NCBI GenBank assembly: GCA_021779935.1 | Contig: JAJXZT010000016.1 | Coordinates: 62,001 to 126,000 of the forward strand | Origin: Acidobacteriota bacterium | GTDB lineage: Bacteria; Acidobacteriota; Terriglobia; Terriglobales; Acidobacteriaceae | Direction of reading: 5' to 3' | Length of the DNA: 64,000 bases | Shown: positions 51,280 to 61,048 of the stretch, piece by piece | How positions within the stretch are numbered: the first letter of the stretch is position 1 | Layout: each line of letters begins with the position of its first letter | Position numbers and translations under genes: made by a program | Notes under the pieces: generated by a model | Told to the model about the DNA's origin: nothing | The model's database searches: none | The model's input: only the letters and a program-made list of their open reading frames with translations

Positions 51280-53013
51280 ATGAAAATCAAAATTTGGCGG
51301 TTGGTTGCAGTGTGCGCAGCGGTTCTGATGGCGGGATCGCTTGTGTGGGCCCAGCGCGAAGCCTCACCGTTCACGCCTGAGGGCGGAACGAAGAATGCAA
51401 CAGCACGTGCAAAGTGCGAAGAGGGATGGAGCCTGGAGTCGAAGCGCGACTTTGTCCCGGCCGTCGCGGACTTTGAAGCAGCGTTAAAGCTCGATCCTAA
51501 CTATTTTTCCGCGCACGATGGATTCATCATGTCGCAGAAGATGGTTCGCGTTTACGACGAAATGTCGGCGAGTTACAAGGCGATTCCCGACACCGTCCAC
51601 ACAAATACCGGAGCATTGGTCGGAAAGAAAGTACCGGCATTTCCGTTTGGCGGCGGCCCGGCCACTGCCGAACTGTCCAAGCTCTACGGCGAAAAACTGA
51701 GCAAGGAACCAAACAGTCCGCTGCTGAACTGGGCGATGGGGCAAATCGTTCAGGGCACGGACAACGCGAAGGCCGAGGAATATTACAAGAAGGCAATCGC
51801 GGTTGATCCGAAGTTTGCGCCCGCATACAGCGCCATGAGCGTGCTGATGCGCGTGATGAACAAGCCGGAAGACGGCTACATGAAGAAGGCCGTCGATATC
51901 GATCCAAATAATCCCGATCTTCTCAGCAACTACGCGGGATTCATCAAGCAGAGTGATCCAGCCGAGGCGAACCGGATCTGGCTTGAGATCGCGAAGCGTT
52001 TTCCCACGGACCAGCAGGCCGAGTACGCGTACCTGAATCTGTCGTTCAATACCAAGAACGAAGTCGAGAAGATGGGCTATCTCGAACACATATGGAAGGA
52101 CTTCCCGCAGGATACGAGCATCTCTCGCGACTGGACTCTCAAAACCCTATTCCACCTTTACCAGAAGTACGCGCCGGAGAAGGCTGTTGAGCTGGCGAAG
52201 AACATGAGCGTCGCCATCTCGTCGGATGGCGAGTGGAAAACAATGCTGGCTTACCAGGAGCAGTTCAACCGGGCAAGCGACCTGGTGAAGAGCGGAAAAT
52301 TCAAGGAAGCATCGACACTTATCAATACAATAAAAGTACCGATCTTCCTGGATACACTGCCATACTTTATGCTGAAGGCCGAGGCAGAAGGCGCGGGTAG
52401 TCCATCGCAGGCGTATCAGATTCTGCTTGCGGTAGCGGCAAAGGCGCCCAACAGCTCCGTGGAAGCGGCGCTGAGTCACTACGGAGCAGAGCTCAAGAAG
52501 ACGCCAGAACAAATCAACGCGGACATCTGGAATCTGCGTCTAAGCAAGGCCCCGGTCTTCAAGGACTTTGATCTCGACACGTACACCGGCAGCGGAAAGA
52601 TCAAGTTGTCCGACTATCGGGGAAAAATTGTGCTGGTGAATTTCTGGTTCCCCGGCTGCGGTCCATGTCTTGCTGAGTTTCCGCGGGTGCAGGACGTCCT
52701 GAAGAAATACAAGGACAAAGGCTTTGTCGTACTCGCCATCAACACGATGCCGAACGAAGACAACCAGGTTCTGGAGATCATGCAGAAGAACGGCTACGGG
52801 TTCATTCCGCTGAAATCTCCCGAGGCCGGATGGTCAAGCAAGATCTACAACGTGTATGGAACACCATCGAATTTCCTGCTCGATGGAGAGGGTCGAGTTG
52901 TCTTCACGCCCTCCGTGCACGACGCCGAGTCCGAACATGTATTTGACCAGGAAGTTGGGTTGCTTATCCAGCGCAATGAGGCTGTGAAGGCTGCCAGTGA
53001 AGCACAGAAATAG
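51280..53013 (+). CDS. Exported TPR-thioredoxin (TlpA-like) fusion, paralogue
   Basis: 577 residues with the same plan as the preceding gene: signal peptide (LVAVCAAVLMAGSLVWAQ), TPR-like helices (VPAVADFEAALKLDPNYFSAHDGF, EEYYKKAIAVDPKFAPAYSAMSVLM) and a C-terminal TlpA domain (DLDTYTGSGKIKLSDYRGKIVLVNFWFPGCGPC) with CGPC and cis-Pro in YGTPSNFLLD. The two are duplicates that diverged in the helical part. A long hairpin at 53046-53085 ends the unit. Confidence 0.86.
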   Translation: MKIKIWRLVAVCAAVLMAGSLVWAQREASPFTPEGGTKNATARAKCEEGWSLESKRDFVPAVADFEAALKLDPNYFSAHDGFIMSQKMVRVYDEMSASYKAIPDTVHTNTGALVGKKVPAFPFGGGPATAELSKLYGEKLSKEPNSPLLNWAMGQIVQGTDNAKAEEYYKKAIAVDPKFAPAYSAMSVLMRVMNKPEDGYMKKAVDIDPNNPDLLSNYAGFIKQSDPAEANRIWLEIAKRFPTDQQAEYAYLNLSFNTKNEVEKMGYLEHIWKDFPQDTSISRDWTLKTLFHLYQKYAPEKAVELAKNMSVAISSDGEWKTMLAYQEQFNRASDLVKSGKFKEASTLINTIKVPIFLDTLPYFMLKAEAEGAGSPSQAYQILLAVAAKAPNSSVEAALSHYGAELKKTPEQINADIWNLRLSKAPVFKDFDLDTYTGSGKIKLSDYRGKIVLVNFWFPGCGPCLAEFPRVQDVLKKYKDKGFVVLAINTMPNEDNQVLEIMQKNGYGFIPLKSPEAGWSSKIYNVYGTPSNFLLDGEGRVVFTPSVHDAESEHVFDQEVGLLIQRNEAVKAASEAQK

Positions 53014-53045
53014 TGGCGGTTCGGAACCTACCGCGCAGATACAAC

Positions 53046-53085
53046 GGCCGCGTGGATGCTGATTTCAAAGTGCATCCACGCGGCC
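53046..53085. terminator. Bidirectional terminator between convergent operons
   Basis: GGCCGCGTGGATGC (53046-53059) and GCATCCACGCGGCC (53072-53085) form a perfect 14-bp stem with a 12-base loop. It lies between the thioredoxin gene and the convergent sugar operon, followed by AAGTATTTTG. Confidence 0.85.
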
Positions 53086-53136
53086 AAGTATTTTGCGGCA
53101 TTTTGTTCGACGCGCAAGAGAAGGGCAGCGCCCTGA

Positions 53137-54306
53137 CTATCGCGTAGAGGTGCTCTTGCCGGTGGCCGGTGCATCGGTGGCAAGCAGCGGCACACTCACA
53201 ACCTTCGGGAAGTAAATGTTGAGCTCCTTCGGGAGCTTGTCCACCTGCATTGTATTGCAGACATAGGTGAAAAGGATCGATCCTGGTTTGCGGAACTCCG
53301 GGTGCTCCTTGGCGGCATAGCAGAAAGTATCCTTGTCGTAGCCGGGCTTGTCCTTCTCCATCTCAGGGATGGAGTAGATGACTCTTCCCGTGCTCCACGG
53401 GCCGGTGAGCCGTGGAGCGGTACGCAGCAAAATCTTGTTCGAGAAGAACGTCGGTTCCATCAACACCGCAAGCCATTCCTTCAATTGCGGATGATAGCGG
53501 ACTGACATCTCGCTGCCGCCATCGGCCATGACGTGAGCCGCGTCGTCAGGAACGAAGCCCGGTTTCCAACTGCCGTCCTTCGCCAGATATTGCAGGTGCT
53601 TTGCGGGATCATCGAGGCCCTTGAGCGGAATGCGCGTCAGTAGCATTGGCCGCGGAGCTTTCTCGTAGAGAGCGAAAATATACAGATAATCGCCTTCGAT
53701 CACCGTGGTCGCTGAAGGGTAAGCGTGAGTGCCGTCGGGCACGAGAGGGAAGTATTCGACCTTCCATTTCTGCGGGTTCGCGTCGAGGTCAGACACCTTC
53801 GCGAGATCCGTGCCACAAGTCTCGAAGCCGAATGGATTACCTGCATTCTTCGGAGTGTTGCGAATGCACATCAGTGTGACCCAAAGATGCTTGTTGTAAT
53901 AGACGCCGTCAAACGCCCAATACCATGTGTCTGGCTTTTGCTCCTGGAAGTAGGTCAGTGGATTCCCGGCAGAGTCGTGACGGATGACGTAGTTGAGATG
54001 CCAGCGTCCGTTCTTGCAGGTGGAGATCCCGAGACTGTTGCGCACCATGCGTGGGTCGCCGTTGGTAACGACGCGGTGCTTACCGTAAAGAGTGTCGCCG
54101 AATATCCAGATGTCGCGTCCGTCGGGCAAGGGAATGGAGTATGCAGCGTCGGCGCCCAGCCAACCGTCCTTCAGAGGGAAATCAGGAGTACATGTGGAAC
54201 TGTCCTTGCAGAAAGCGGCGGTTGAGGCAGCTATACAAAATACAAGGAAGCATAAGACTGTGTGCGTGATACGGCGATGTATATAGATTGACATATATCG
54301 TTCCAT
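53137..54306 (-). CDS. Exported beta-propeller-like protein (DUF4185-like), end of sugar operon
   Basis: About 389 residues with an N-terminal signal (THTVLCFLVFCIAASTAAFC). DGWLGADAAYSIPLPDGRDIWIFGDTLYG is the repeat-blade start typical of DUF4185/GH43-like five-bladed propellers, and YAWAF/Trp-rich strands such as KPDTWYWAFDGVYYNKHLWVTLMCIRN follow. A glycosidase or sugar-binding role is possible, but no catalytic triad can be named. The frame is open to 54375; ATG 54306 gives a signal peptide and is preferred (54294 also possible). Last gene on the minus-strand operon. Confidence 0.72.
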   Translation of the reverse strand: MERYMSIYIHRRITHTVLCFLVFCIAASTAAFCKDSSTCTPDFPLKDGWLGADAAYSIPLPDGRDIWIFGDTLYGKHRVVTNGDPRMVRNSLGISTCKNGRWHLNYVIRHDSAGNPLTYFQEQKPDTWYWAFDGVYYNKHLWVTLMCIRNTPKNAGNPFGFETCGTDLAKVSDLDANPQKWKVEYFPLVPDGTHAYPSATTVIEGDYLYIFALYEKAPRPMLLTRIPLKGLDDPAKHLQYLAKDGSWKPGFVPDDAAHVMADGGSEMSVRYHPQLKEWLAVLMEPTFFSNKILLRTAPRLTGPWSTGRVIYSIPEMEKDKPGYDKDTFCYAAKEHPEFRKPGSILFTYVCNTMQVDKLPKELNIYFPKVVSVPLLATDAPATGKSTSTR

Positions 54307-54378
54307 CCATTTCCCGCATCCTCTGCATGACTTTCGGCAAGCCAGAGGGTGTAATCGTCCAAATGAGAGTTGCAACCT

Positions 54379-55299
54379 TTATCGACCGGAACCCACGATG
54401 TAATGCGCCGCAAGATGAAGCACCGCGGGCACGTGCTCATCCCAGAAGCGCCAGGTATGAGCGCCCGGATATTCGTGATACTCGTAACGAATTCCCTTAC
54501 TGCTGAACAGAGAGACCAGCTTGCGGTTGGGCTCGAGGAAGAACTTGTCCTGGTTGCCAACGGCAAGATAGAGATAGGGAAGTTTCGTGGCGTCCGCACC
54601 TTCCGCGAGCTTGTAGACATCGTTCGCGGAGCGCGTCTCGCTACCGTCGGGGCCGTATGCACCGTAGAGACTTTTGTTGAACAGATCGGTGACGTGGTCC
54701 AGTTCGTCGGGAGCGTTGAATGCGCCGCTCAGGCTGGCCGCGAAGGTGAACAGGTCGGGATACTGGAGCGCGAACTTGATGGCCGCGTATCCACCCATGG
54801 AGAGTCCGGCAATGGCGCGGCGATGTGGCGAGCGAATCGTACGCCAGTGATCGTCCACGTCCTTAATGAGGTCTTTAATGATGTAGTCTTCGAACTTGTC
54901 CTGCGGGACGGTTGCAGAGTTCACATACCACGAGTTGCCGGCGTCAGGCATGACGATGATCATCGGCAGCCCCTTTGCGTATTCGAAAAGGTTGGTGCGC
55001 GTCTCCCAGTTTTTGTAGTCGCCATTCCAGCCGTGCAGAAGATAGAGCACCGGATAACGCCGTTCGGTTGCGTTGTAGCCCTCGGGGAGGAGAACCCGGT
55101 AGTGCATCTGGCGACCAAGCGCCGTGCTTTCAAAGACGCGATCCTGCAGGGTGGGTCCCGCGACGGTTGCGGGAGCAGTACTCGCGGACGCCTTGTGCAT
55201 GGGGCGTTGCGCTCGCTGCGCCCAGGCTGGAGCGACACAAAGCGCGAGAACCGCGATCCATGCGAGCCTTTCAAACATCATCGTTCTGCGACTGGTCAT
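54379..55299 (-). CDS. Exported esterase (PF00756, alpha/beta-hydrolase)
   Basis: 306 residues, signal peptide (LAWIAVLALCVAPAWAQ). The nucleophile Ser is in AGLSMGGYAAI, with the oxyanion region YLLHGWNGDYKNWE and the His in YPGAHTWRFWDEH, as in esterase D / carbohydrate acetyl- and feruloyl-esterases. GGAGG lies just before ATG 55299; the frame is open further but that part is not protein-like. In this operon it may deacylate mannose-containing polysaccharides. Confidence 0.85.
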   Translation of the reverse strand: MTSRRTMMFERLAWIAVLALCVAPAWAQRAQRPMHKASASTAPATVAGPTLQDRVFESTALGRQMHYRVLLPEGYNATERRYPVLYLLHGWNGDYKNWETRTNLFEYAKGLPMIIVMPDAGNSWYVNSATVPQDKFEDYIIKDLIKDVDDHWRTIRSPHRRAIAGLSMGGYAAIKFALQYPDLFTFAASLSGAFNAPDELDHVTDLFNKSLYGAYGPDGSETRSANDVYKLAEGADATKLPYLYLAVGNQDKFFLEPNRKLVSLFSSKGIRYEYHEYPGAHTWRFWDEHVPAVLHLAAHYIVGSGR

Positions 55300-55312
55300 A
55301 ACTCCTCCGCGT

Positions 55313-57067
55313 TTATGGATTCGTCCGGACAAATGCCTTGATGGTGGCGCACTCGCTGCCTTGCGCCAAGCGTCCGGGCCGAATGGTGTAAGCGCCAACC
55401 GACGCTGGAATAATAAAGGTTTCCGCGTAGTGAACCTCGAAAGGCGCGAAGGCCGACATCGGACTCTCGACAATTGCGTCGCGACCTTCGACAAGGTTCA
55501 ACACGTTCACTCCGCCCTTCGTGTTATGCAGCGCCTTGCCGGTGAACCAATGACGGCGCGTCTCGATAAATTCGCGGACGTGCAGGCCGGTTCTTTCTTC
55601 GCGCCAACCTTCGCCGCGGCCCACCGGTTCGATTCGATTCACGAGGTTGTCGCGCACCCAACCGGTTGTGCGGTCCCACTGAATATTATTTGCACCGTGT
55701 TCGAGGTGAATCGGGCGGGGATATCCATCCAGGCCGAGTCGCCCCCAATCCCACAGCTTGAAGGTAAAGATGTACGGCGTCGCGCTGATTTCCAGCACCA
55801 TGCTGTTCTTGCCCGAACAGTGGGTGGTACCGGCAGGGATGAGGAAGTGATCGTGTTTGCGGGCAGGCCATTGGTTGGCGTACCGCTCCGCGGGGAAAGG
55901 CATGCTTCCCGTTTGTGCTTCGCGAAGATCGTGAAGCATCGCATCACGATCAATTCCTTCCTTCAATCCAAGGTAAACACATCCGTCGTCCGCAGCATCA
56001 AGCATGTAGTAGCTCTCGTCCTGCGTGTACGGCATTCCGAACTTTTCCTGGATGTACTCCGTCAACGGATGCACCTGAAAGGAAAGATTGCCGCCACCCA
56101 TCGTGTCGAGGAAATCGAAACGGATGGGAAATTCCGTTCCGAAGCGAGCATGCACGGCGTCGCCCAATAATTCACGTGGATGAAAAAGAACAAGATCGAG
56201 CGCTGGGATTTCGAACTTTGCTCCACCAAAGCCAAGCAGCAGGCTGTTCTCTTCGGGCACGCAATCGAAGCACCACGCATAGTTCGGGGCTTCGCGCGGC
56301 AGATCGCAGACTTCCTTCATCCACTGCCCGCCCCACGGGCCGGGATCAAAGAACGGTACGACGCGGAACGGGCGGCACGCCGCTTCGCGCAGACCATGAA
56401 ACAACGCCTCGCCGGAAATCATCTTCGGCGCCGCGCGATCATTCGTGTCGAGGACGAAGTGTGCCGTTGGAAGAACTTTCTTCTTTAAACGGTCGGCTGC
56501 ACGCCAATCGATGAAGAACGCTCGCTTGTACTTGAGCGACGGTTTCTCGGAAGCATTGTCGACACCAAGATTGCAGAGTTCATTCGCGCGTTGACGGAGC
56601 TGGATTTTCCAGCGGGCCATATCGGCGTAGACAAGAAGATCGGGGGCTGGAGCAAGCAAGGTGGCGCCGGTGCCGATAACGAGCGTAAGCCCGGTTGCGG
56701 CGTCGATCTGATGCCGGACGCCGCTTGCCTTGATGCCATCGAGAAAATCTTCGATCTCCCAATTACACATTCGGCCGAAGACGGGGTCATCGGTGAGATC
56801 GCGCGCAAATTCGCGTTCCAGTTGATCGCTCGATTCGTAGGTATCGCGCGCCCGGAAAACAGAAGCCGGACGAAGCCCATCCACCAGTGCTTTTTCAATC
56901 TCGTCTTCAAACGCGCCGGGGTAGCATTCGACGCACAGCACGAATCGTCCTGGTGAAATCCCCGAGCGGAGCCGGTCAACAATGGCGGTCCATCCCACGT
57001 CGCATACGTGGGCGGAAGAACGCACTTCTACAACAGGGAACTTGTCGTAATTCGAACGGGTAAACAT
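55313..57067 (-). CDS. Class I mannose-6-phosphate isomerase-like protein, long form
   Basis: About 584 residues, longer than the usual 390-420 of ManA. The N-terminal 200 residues (SGISPGRFVLCVECYPGAFEDEIEKAL... LTLVIGTGATLLAPAPDLLVYADMARWKIQL) resemble a nucleotide-binding domain of unclear role. The second half is the cupin-type isomerase (GGNLSFQVHPLTEYIQEKFGMPYTQDESYYMLDA and HDHFLIPAGTTHCSGKNSMVLEISATPYIFTFKLWDWGR) with His/Glu zinc ligands. It would turn mannose-6-phosphate into fructose-6-phosphate after the ROK kinase. Start ATG 57067 rather than TTG 57073. Confidence 0.8.
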   Translation of the reverse strand: MFTRSNYDKFPVVEVRSSAHVCDVGWTAIVDRLRSGISPGRFVLCVECYPGAFEDEIEKALVDGLRPASVFRARDTYESSDQLEREFARDLTDDPVFGRMCNWEIEDFLDGIKASGVRHQIDAATGLTLVIGTGATLLAPAPDLLVYADMARWKIQLRQRANELCNLGVDNASEKPSLKYKRAFFIDWRAADRLKKKVLPTAHFVLDTNDRAAPKMISGEALFHGLREAACRPFRVVPFFDPGPWGGQWMKEVCDLPREAPNYAWCFDCVPEENSLLLGFGGAKFEIPALDLVLFHPRELLGDAVHARFGTEFPIRFDFLDTMGGGNLSFQVHPLTEYIQEKFGMPYTQDESYYMLDAADDGCVYLGLKEGIDRDAMLHDLREAQTGSMPFPAERYANQWPARKHDHFLIPAGTTHCSGKNSMVLEISATPYIFTFKLWDWGRLGLDGYPRPIHLEHGANNIQWDRTTGWVRDNLVNRIEPVGRGEGWREERTGLHVREFIETRRHWFTGKALHNTKGGVNVLNLVEGRDAIVESPMSAFAPFEVHYAETFIIPASVGAYTIRPGRLAQGSECATIKAFVRTNP

Positions 57068-57076
57068 CCACAAATC

Positions 57077-58015
57077 TCAATTCTTTTCCGTCAACAGGGG
57101 AATAGCGCCAAACAGCCCCGCGCGATTTCCCAATTCCGCAGCCTTCACCTTGACAGTGCCCCATGGAGTCCAGGAGTACTTCGCCACATAATCCTGCACA
57201 TAAGGAATGATGATGGATGCGCTGCGCATCACACCGCCGCCGAAAATTACAACCTCGGGATCATACGCATGCACGAGGCCGACGGCTCCAACGGCCCAGA
57301 CGCGCAAACAGCGATCGCGAATTTCCACGGCAACACGGTCGCCTTTTTCCGCGTGCTCGAAGAGCGCACGGAAATTAACTTCGGGCTCGCGGGCAAGCGC
57401 GCTCTCGGCAAAACCCGGCCAATCGCGAGCGACGAGCGGCAGCGCCCATCCGGAAGCTTCGGCCTCGGTGCATCCAATGGCGCCGCAGGTGCACTGCCGG
57501 CCATTGAACAGCGCCGGCAGATGGCCTCCGAGACATCCGCCCTGCACGTGCTTGCCGCGCACCATCGATCCGTTCATCATCGCGGCTCCGCCGATTCCGG
57601 TGCCGAGCGTGATCATTACAACGTCATCGCTGCCACGCGCTGCACCGGCGTACCACTCGCCAAGCAGCGCCATGCGCGCGTCATTTTCGATTTTGAAGCG
57701 AACGCCAATTTCTTTCTGGCACCACGCGGGAAAATCAATTGCCGTTGCGTCGTCGTACTTCTGGTTTGTCGAGAGCACTCTGCCGGTCGCCGCGTCGGCA
57801 AGGCCGCAGAAGCTGAAGCCAAGGCCGAGAATGTCCTTGCGCGAGATACCGCTCTTTGAGAGCAACTCGGCGATTGACTCCGCGAACAATGGAAGTACGG
57901 GCCTGAGCCCCTGCTGGCGATCGAGGGGGAGTTCCTTTTCAAACAGGACGGCACGGTCTTCCATAATTGCGACCGTTGCGTGCGTACCCCCAAGATCGAT
58001 TGCGATAGCTTTCAT
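57077..58015 (-). CDS. ROK-family sugar kinase
   Basis: 312 residues. ATP-binding DLGGTHATVAIM, catalytic Asp in IENDARMALLGEW, GTGIGGAAMMNG and the ROK zinc site CTCGAIGC. It phosphorylates a hexose in the cytosol; with the GH38 and isomerase genes in the same operon, mannose is the best guess, glucose or N-acetylated sugars the alternatives. GGGGAG lies four bases before the ATG. It overlaps nothing but is 15 bases after the transporter and nine before the isomerase. Confidence 0.9.
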   Translation of the reverse strand: MKAIAIDLGGTHATVAIMEDRAVLFEKELPLDRQQGLRPVLPLFAESIAELLSKSGISRKDILGLGFSFCGLADAATGRVLSTNQKYDDATAIDFPAWCQKEIGVRFKIENDARMALLGEWYAGAARGSDDVVMITLGTGIGGAAMMNGSMVRGKHVQGGCLGGHLPALFNGRQCTCGAIGCTEAEASGWALPLVARDWPGFAESALAREPEVNFRALFEHAEKGDRVAVEIRDRCLRVWAVGAVGLVHAYDPEVVIFGGGVMRSASIIIPYVQDYVAKYSWTPWGTVKVKAAELGNRAGLFGAIPLLTEKN

Positions 58016-58030
58016 GAGACTCCCCTTGCA

Positions 58031-59053
58031 CTACACAAGTTGACTGGCGCGCGATAGCACGATCACTGCAAGAACTAGAAGTGCGACTCCCACCATCTGT
58101 ACACGAAGCGGGCCCTTGCCGGTGTTCTTCCATTCGCCGGTGATGACGCCGAGAACACTGGCGGTGATGACAATGAGCGACATGAAGAACGGCCACCCAA
58201 GGACAGGGCCAAGTTCGCCGAGTTTTCCGCTGGCGACGCCATACATCAGCGTGCTGGCAAACCAGAAGACAGCCATGACGGCCGCCAGTGACCAATAAGA
58301 CGCTGTGCCCCCCGCCGCGAAATTTCCACCGGTGCGATTCTTGCGCAGCAAGTAAATGCAATACGCCAGGTTGGGAATTGCACCGGCAACCATCAGCGGC
58401 AGCCACACGGCGTTGATGGTCCACATGGAATCGGCCCCGGCAAAACGCGCAGCCTTGATGAGCGGGCCACCAAACGCGACACCAAAATTCACGAGAGCAG
58501 CACCGAGGCCGCTTAGCACCGCAAACGTCAAGCCGCGTCCAAAGGATTTCTTTCCACTGGCCGGCTGTGCCCCTAAGACTTTCTCGCGACGGCGGCCGGC
58601 GATCGCACAGAACGTTACTCCGGCAAGCACGAGCACAACGCCGGCGATAATTCCCAGTCCGGCGGGAGCAAATACTTTGTCAGGGTGGAGCTGAATGAGT
58701 GGAATCAAGCTCCCCACGGCAGCGGACATTCCGAGGATGATAGAGAACGAGAGCGCAATACCAATGGCATCAACCGCCAATCCGAAGAAGACCTGTGCTA
58801 CGCCCCAACCCGCTCCGAATGCCGCGACCGTTGCAACGATGCCGCCGCCAGCCTGCGAGTAGACGCCACCGAGATCGGGTACGGTGAAGTACGTTACCAG
58901 CGGAGGCAGTATCAACAGCGCGAAGATCGTCCACGCCAGCCAGGTGTTTTCCCAGGACCACTTCTTCGTGAACTTCATCGGCAGAGTGAAGCTGGCGTTC
59001 ATAACTCCCGCCAGGATCAGCAAAGCGATGCCCATCGTGGTGTCCTGCATCAT
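58031..59053 (-). CDS. RhaT-family sugar:proton symporter
   Basis: 340 residues and about ten membrane spans, of the L-rhamnose/H+ symporter (RhaT) family: ALLILAGVMNASFTLPMKFTKKWSWENTWLAW at the start and GWGVAQVFFGLAVDAIGIALSFSIILGMSAAVGSLIPL. Acidobacterial members need not carry rhamnose; this gene sits with mannose-type genes. AAGGAG lies four bases before the ATG. Confidence 0.9.
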   Translation of the reverse strand: MMQDTTMGIALLILAGVMNASFTLPMKFTKKWSWENTWLAWTIFALLILPPLVTYFTVPDLGGVYSQAGGGIVATVAAFGAGWGVAQVFFGLAVDAIGIALSFSIILGMSAAVGSLIPLIQLHPDKVFAPAGLGIIAGVVLVLAGVTFCAIAGRRREKVLGAQPASGKKSFGRGLTFAVLSGLGAALVNFGVAFGGPLIKAARFAGADSMWTINAVWLPLMVAGAIPNLAYCIYLLRKNRTGGNFAAGGTASYWSLAAVMAVFWFASTLMYGVASGKLGELGPVLGWPFFMSLIVITASVLGVITGEWKNTGKGPLRVQMVGVALLVLAVIVLSRASQLV

Positions 59054-59119
59054 GAGTCTCCTTGCATCGATACGCTCGCGATATCTTCGCGGCGCGTTGT
59101 CTTCTCGAATACAACTTTG

Positions 59120-60274
59120 TTACCGCAACAATAATTCGTCGCCGGCACGGGGGCCCTCAATCATCAGGCCGTTCTCGAGACGGCGTACGTCGCGCACTTT
59201 TTTCCATCGCGACGGTGTAGTTGCAACAAACATTGTGTAGCGTGTGGATCGCTTGCCATTGGCGGGAACACGAATGAGCGCGGGTGCGCCAAACATCGGA
59301 CCCGCCGTTATGGCCTGGTCCAGACCCAAAGGCATTGGACTGGTGCCGAACTCGACTCCGAGGGCACGGGTGATTCCGTTCCACGGGGCGTAGTCACGCG
59401 CGCGATTTTCTTCCCACATTGCCAGCCACGGAAAATGCGCGCGATCGAAACAGTAGCCGGCGATCAACCCGAGTTTCCAATTCAACCCAGCCACGTAACC
59501 GTCTTCGCGATTACCGTTGAGAAGGATGGATGCCACGAGGCCGGTGCCATCCTGACGAAATGGTTGCGACAGATCAGCAGTGCCGCCACCCGCCCTGGGG
59601 GCCCGCGGCCACCGGAAGTTGCGATCATCCGCCAGCGAAGCCTTGCCTTCGTAACCAAGAGGCCAGGTCTTTGCCTGCGTTCCGGAAAGGACGACGATAC
59701 TTTCGCCGGGCGTGAGCAAAGGCTCTCCGAAGGTAGCGTGCTGCACCCATTGGATGTGAGCATCCGAATCGTGAAGATTGCTCACGGTTTCATGAATCTC
59801 GGCGGTGTTTTGTCCGCGCGATAAACGAATTTCGCGTTCGAATTGCAGCCCGTAGACAGGCGCATTCACTTGAAGTTTTAGCAGGCAATGTTCCTGCGCG
59901 CTTTCGCGGTGCAGCACCTTCCACTCACGTGAAGCAGCTTCGCCGTGCAGCGGCAATCCAAGCCTCTCCTCCTCGGCGGAGGGCATTCCAAAATATCCGA
60001 GGCTCAACGCATGCCCGGTATAACCCGAGAGAAATTTTCCGACTGCGGGTGTTCCGTAGCGTCGCGTGTGAGTGCGGGGCTGGAAGGTCTGCGGGTCAAT
60101 CGTCTCCCATGGCGATTCCCAAAGAGCGTTGATTGCGGAACCAGATTGCCGCAACTCGGCGATGTGACCTCCGCCCAACAGGACGACGACTTCAATAGCG
60201 CCATTGCTGAGACGGAAAGCAGAGCGTCCCTTCCAACGAGTCTTGTCGCAGCGACATGCAGTGAGATTTCTCAT
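59120..60274 (-). CDS. Aldose 1-epimerase-like protein (mutarotase fold)
   Basis: 384 residues of galactose-mutarotase type beta-sandwich (LSNGAIEVVVLLGGGHIAELRQSGSAINALWESPW... IQWVQHATFGEPLLTPGESIVVL... FPWLAMWEENRARDYAPWNGITRALGVEFGTSPMPLG). The His in IQWVQHATFG and the Glu in GVEFG sit where the catalytic pair would be. No signal peptide. Substrate unknown; it probably interconverts sugar anomers for this operon. It is three bases from the preceding SDR gene. Confidence 0.78.
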   Translation of the reverse strand: MRNLTACRCDKTRWKGRSAFRLSNGAIEVVVLLGGGHIAELRQSGSAINALWESPWETIDPQTFQPRTHTRRYGTPAVGKFLSGYTGHALSLGYFGMPSAEEERLGLPLHGEAASREWKVLHRESAQEHCLLKLQVNAPVYGLQFEREIRLSRGQNTAEIHETVSNLHDSDAHIQWVQHATFGEPLLTPGESIVVLSGTQAKTWPLGYEGKASLADDRNFRWPRAPRAGGGTADLSQPFRQDGTGLVASILLNGNREDGYVAGLNWKLGLIAGYCFDRAHFPWLAMWEENRARDYAPWNGITRALGVEFGTSPMPLGLDQAITAGPMFGAPALIRVPANGKRSTRYTMFVATTPSRWKKVRDVRRLENGLMIEGPRAGDELLLR

Positions 60275-60277
60275 TGG

Positions 60278-61036
60278 CTAGAGTGCGAATCCTCCATCGA
60301 TGGAGAATGCGTTTCCGGTGACAAAGGCAGCTTGCGGCGAAACCAGGTAGAGTGCAGCCTGGGCGACTTCTTCCGCGGTGCCGAGGCGTCCCATGGGTTG
60401 GCGCGCGATGAACGCCTTGCGTGCCTGTTCAGGGTCCGGCATGGCCGCCAGCCGCTGTGCAAGCGACGGCGTATCGGTCGTTCCCGGGCAAAGGCAATTT
60501 ACCCGAATATTGTCGCGGACATAATCCATGGCCATGCTGCGAGTGAGCGCCAGAACGGCTCCCTTGCTCGCGTTGTAACAGGCGCGATCGACGACGGTAC
60601 GCAGCACCGTGGCGGAAGAAGTGTTGAGAATTACTCCACCACCATGGTGAAGAAACAGTGGGATGACGGCGTGCGAGAAAAGATACATGCTCTTGACGTT
60701 CACAGCCATGGCGCGATCCCACTCTTCTTCCGTCGTTTCGTGAATCTTGCCGTGAGGAACGATGCCGGCGTTATTGAATAAAATATCGATGCTGCCGAAG
60801 TAGGAGTTCGCTTCCTCCACTGTGCGTTCAACGGCGGTCTTCGAGGATACATCGGTGACGGAACTGATGGCGTGGCCGCTTGCAGAGGTGATCTCTTCGA
60901 TCAGGGACTCAAGCGCAGAGCGGTCCTGATCGACGGCAACAATGCGCGCTCCTTCGCGAGCGAACAGCAGGCTGGATGCACGACCAATACCAGCGCCAGC
61001 TCCGGTGACGATTGCGACTTTGTCCTTCAACAGCAT
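60278..61036 (-). CDS. SDR family oxidoreductase
   Basis: 252 residues; NAD(P) motif VTGAGAGIGRAS, NNAGI, Ser in NTSSATVLRTVVDRACYNASKGAV and the Tyr-x3-Lys of YNASK. The family pattern with GFAL at the C-terminus fits L-rhamnose/L-fucose or 3-oxoacyl type dehydrogenases. With a RhaT-like transporter nearby, a sugar dehydrogenase is likely; substrate not shown. Confidence 0.82.
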   Translation of the reverse strand: MLLKDKVAIVTGAGAGIGRASSLLFAREGARIVAVDQDRSALESLIEEITSASGHAISSVTDVSSKTAVERTVEEANSYFGSIDILFNNAGIVPHGKIHETTEEEWDRAMAVNVKSMYLFSHAVIPLFLHHGGGVILNTSSATVLRTVVDRACYNASKGAVLALTRSMAMDYVRDNIRVNCLCPGTTDTPSLAQRLAAMPDPEQARKAFIARQPMGRLGTAEEVAQAALYLVSPQAAFVTGNAFSIDGGFAL

Positions 61037-61048
61037 TCCGTCCCTGCC

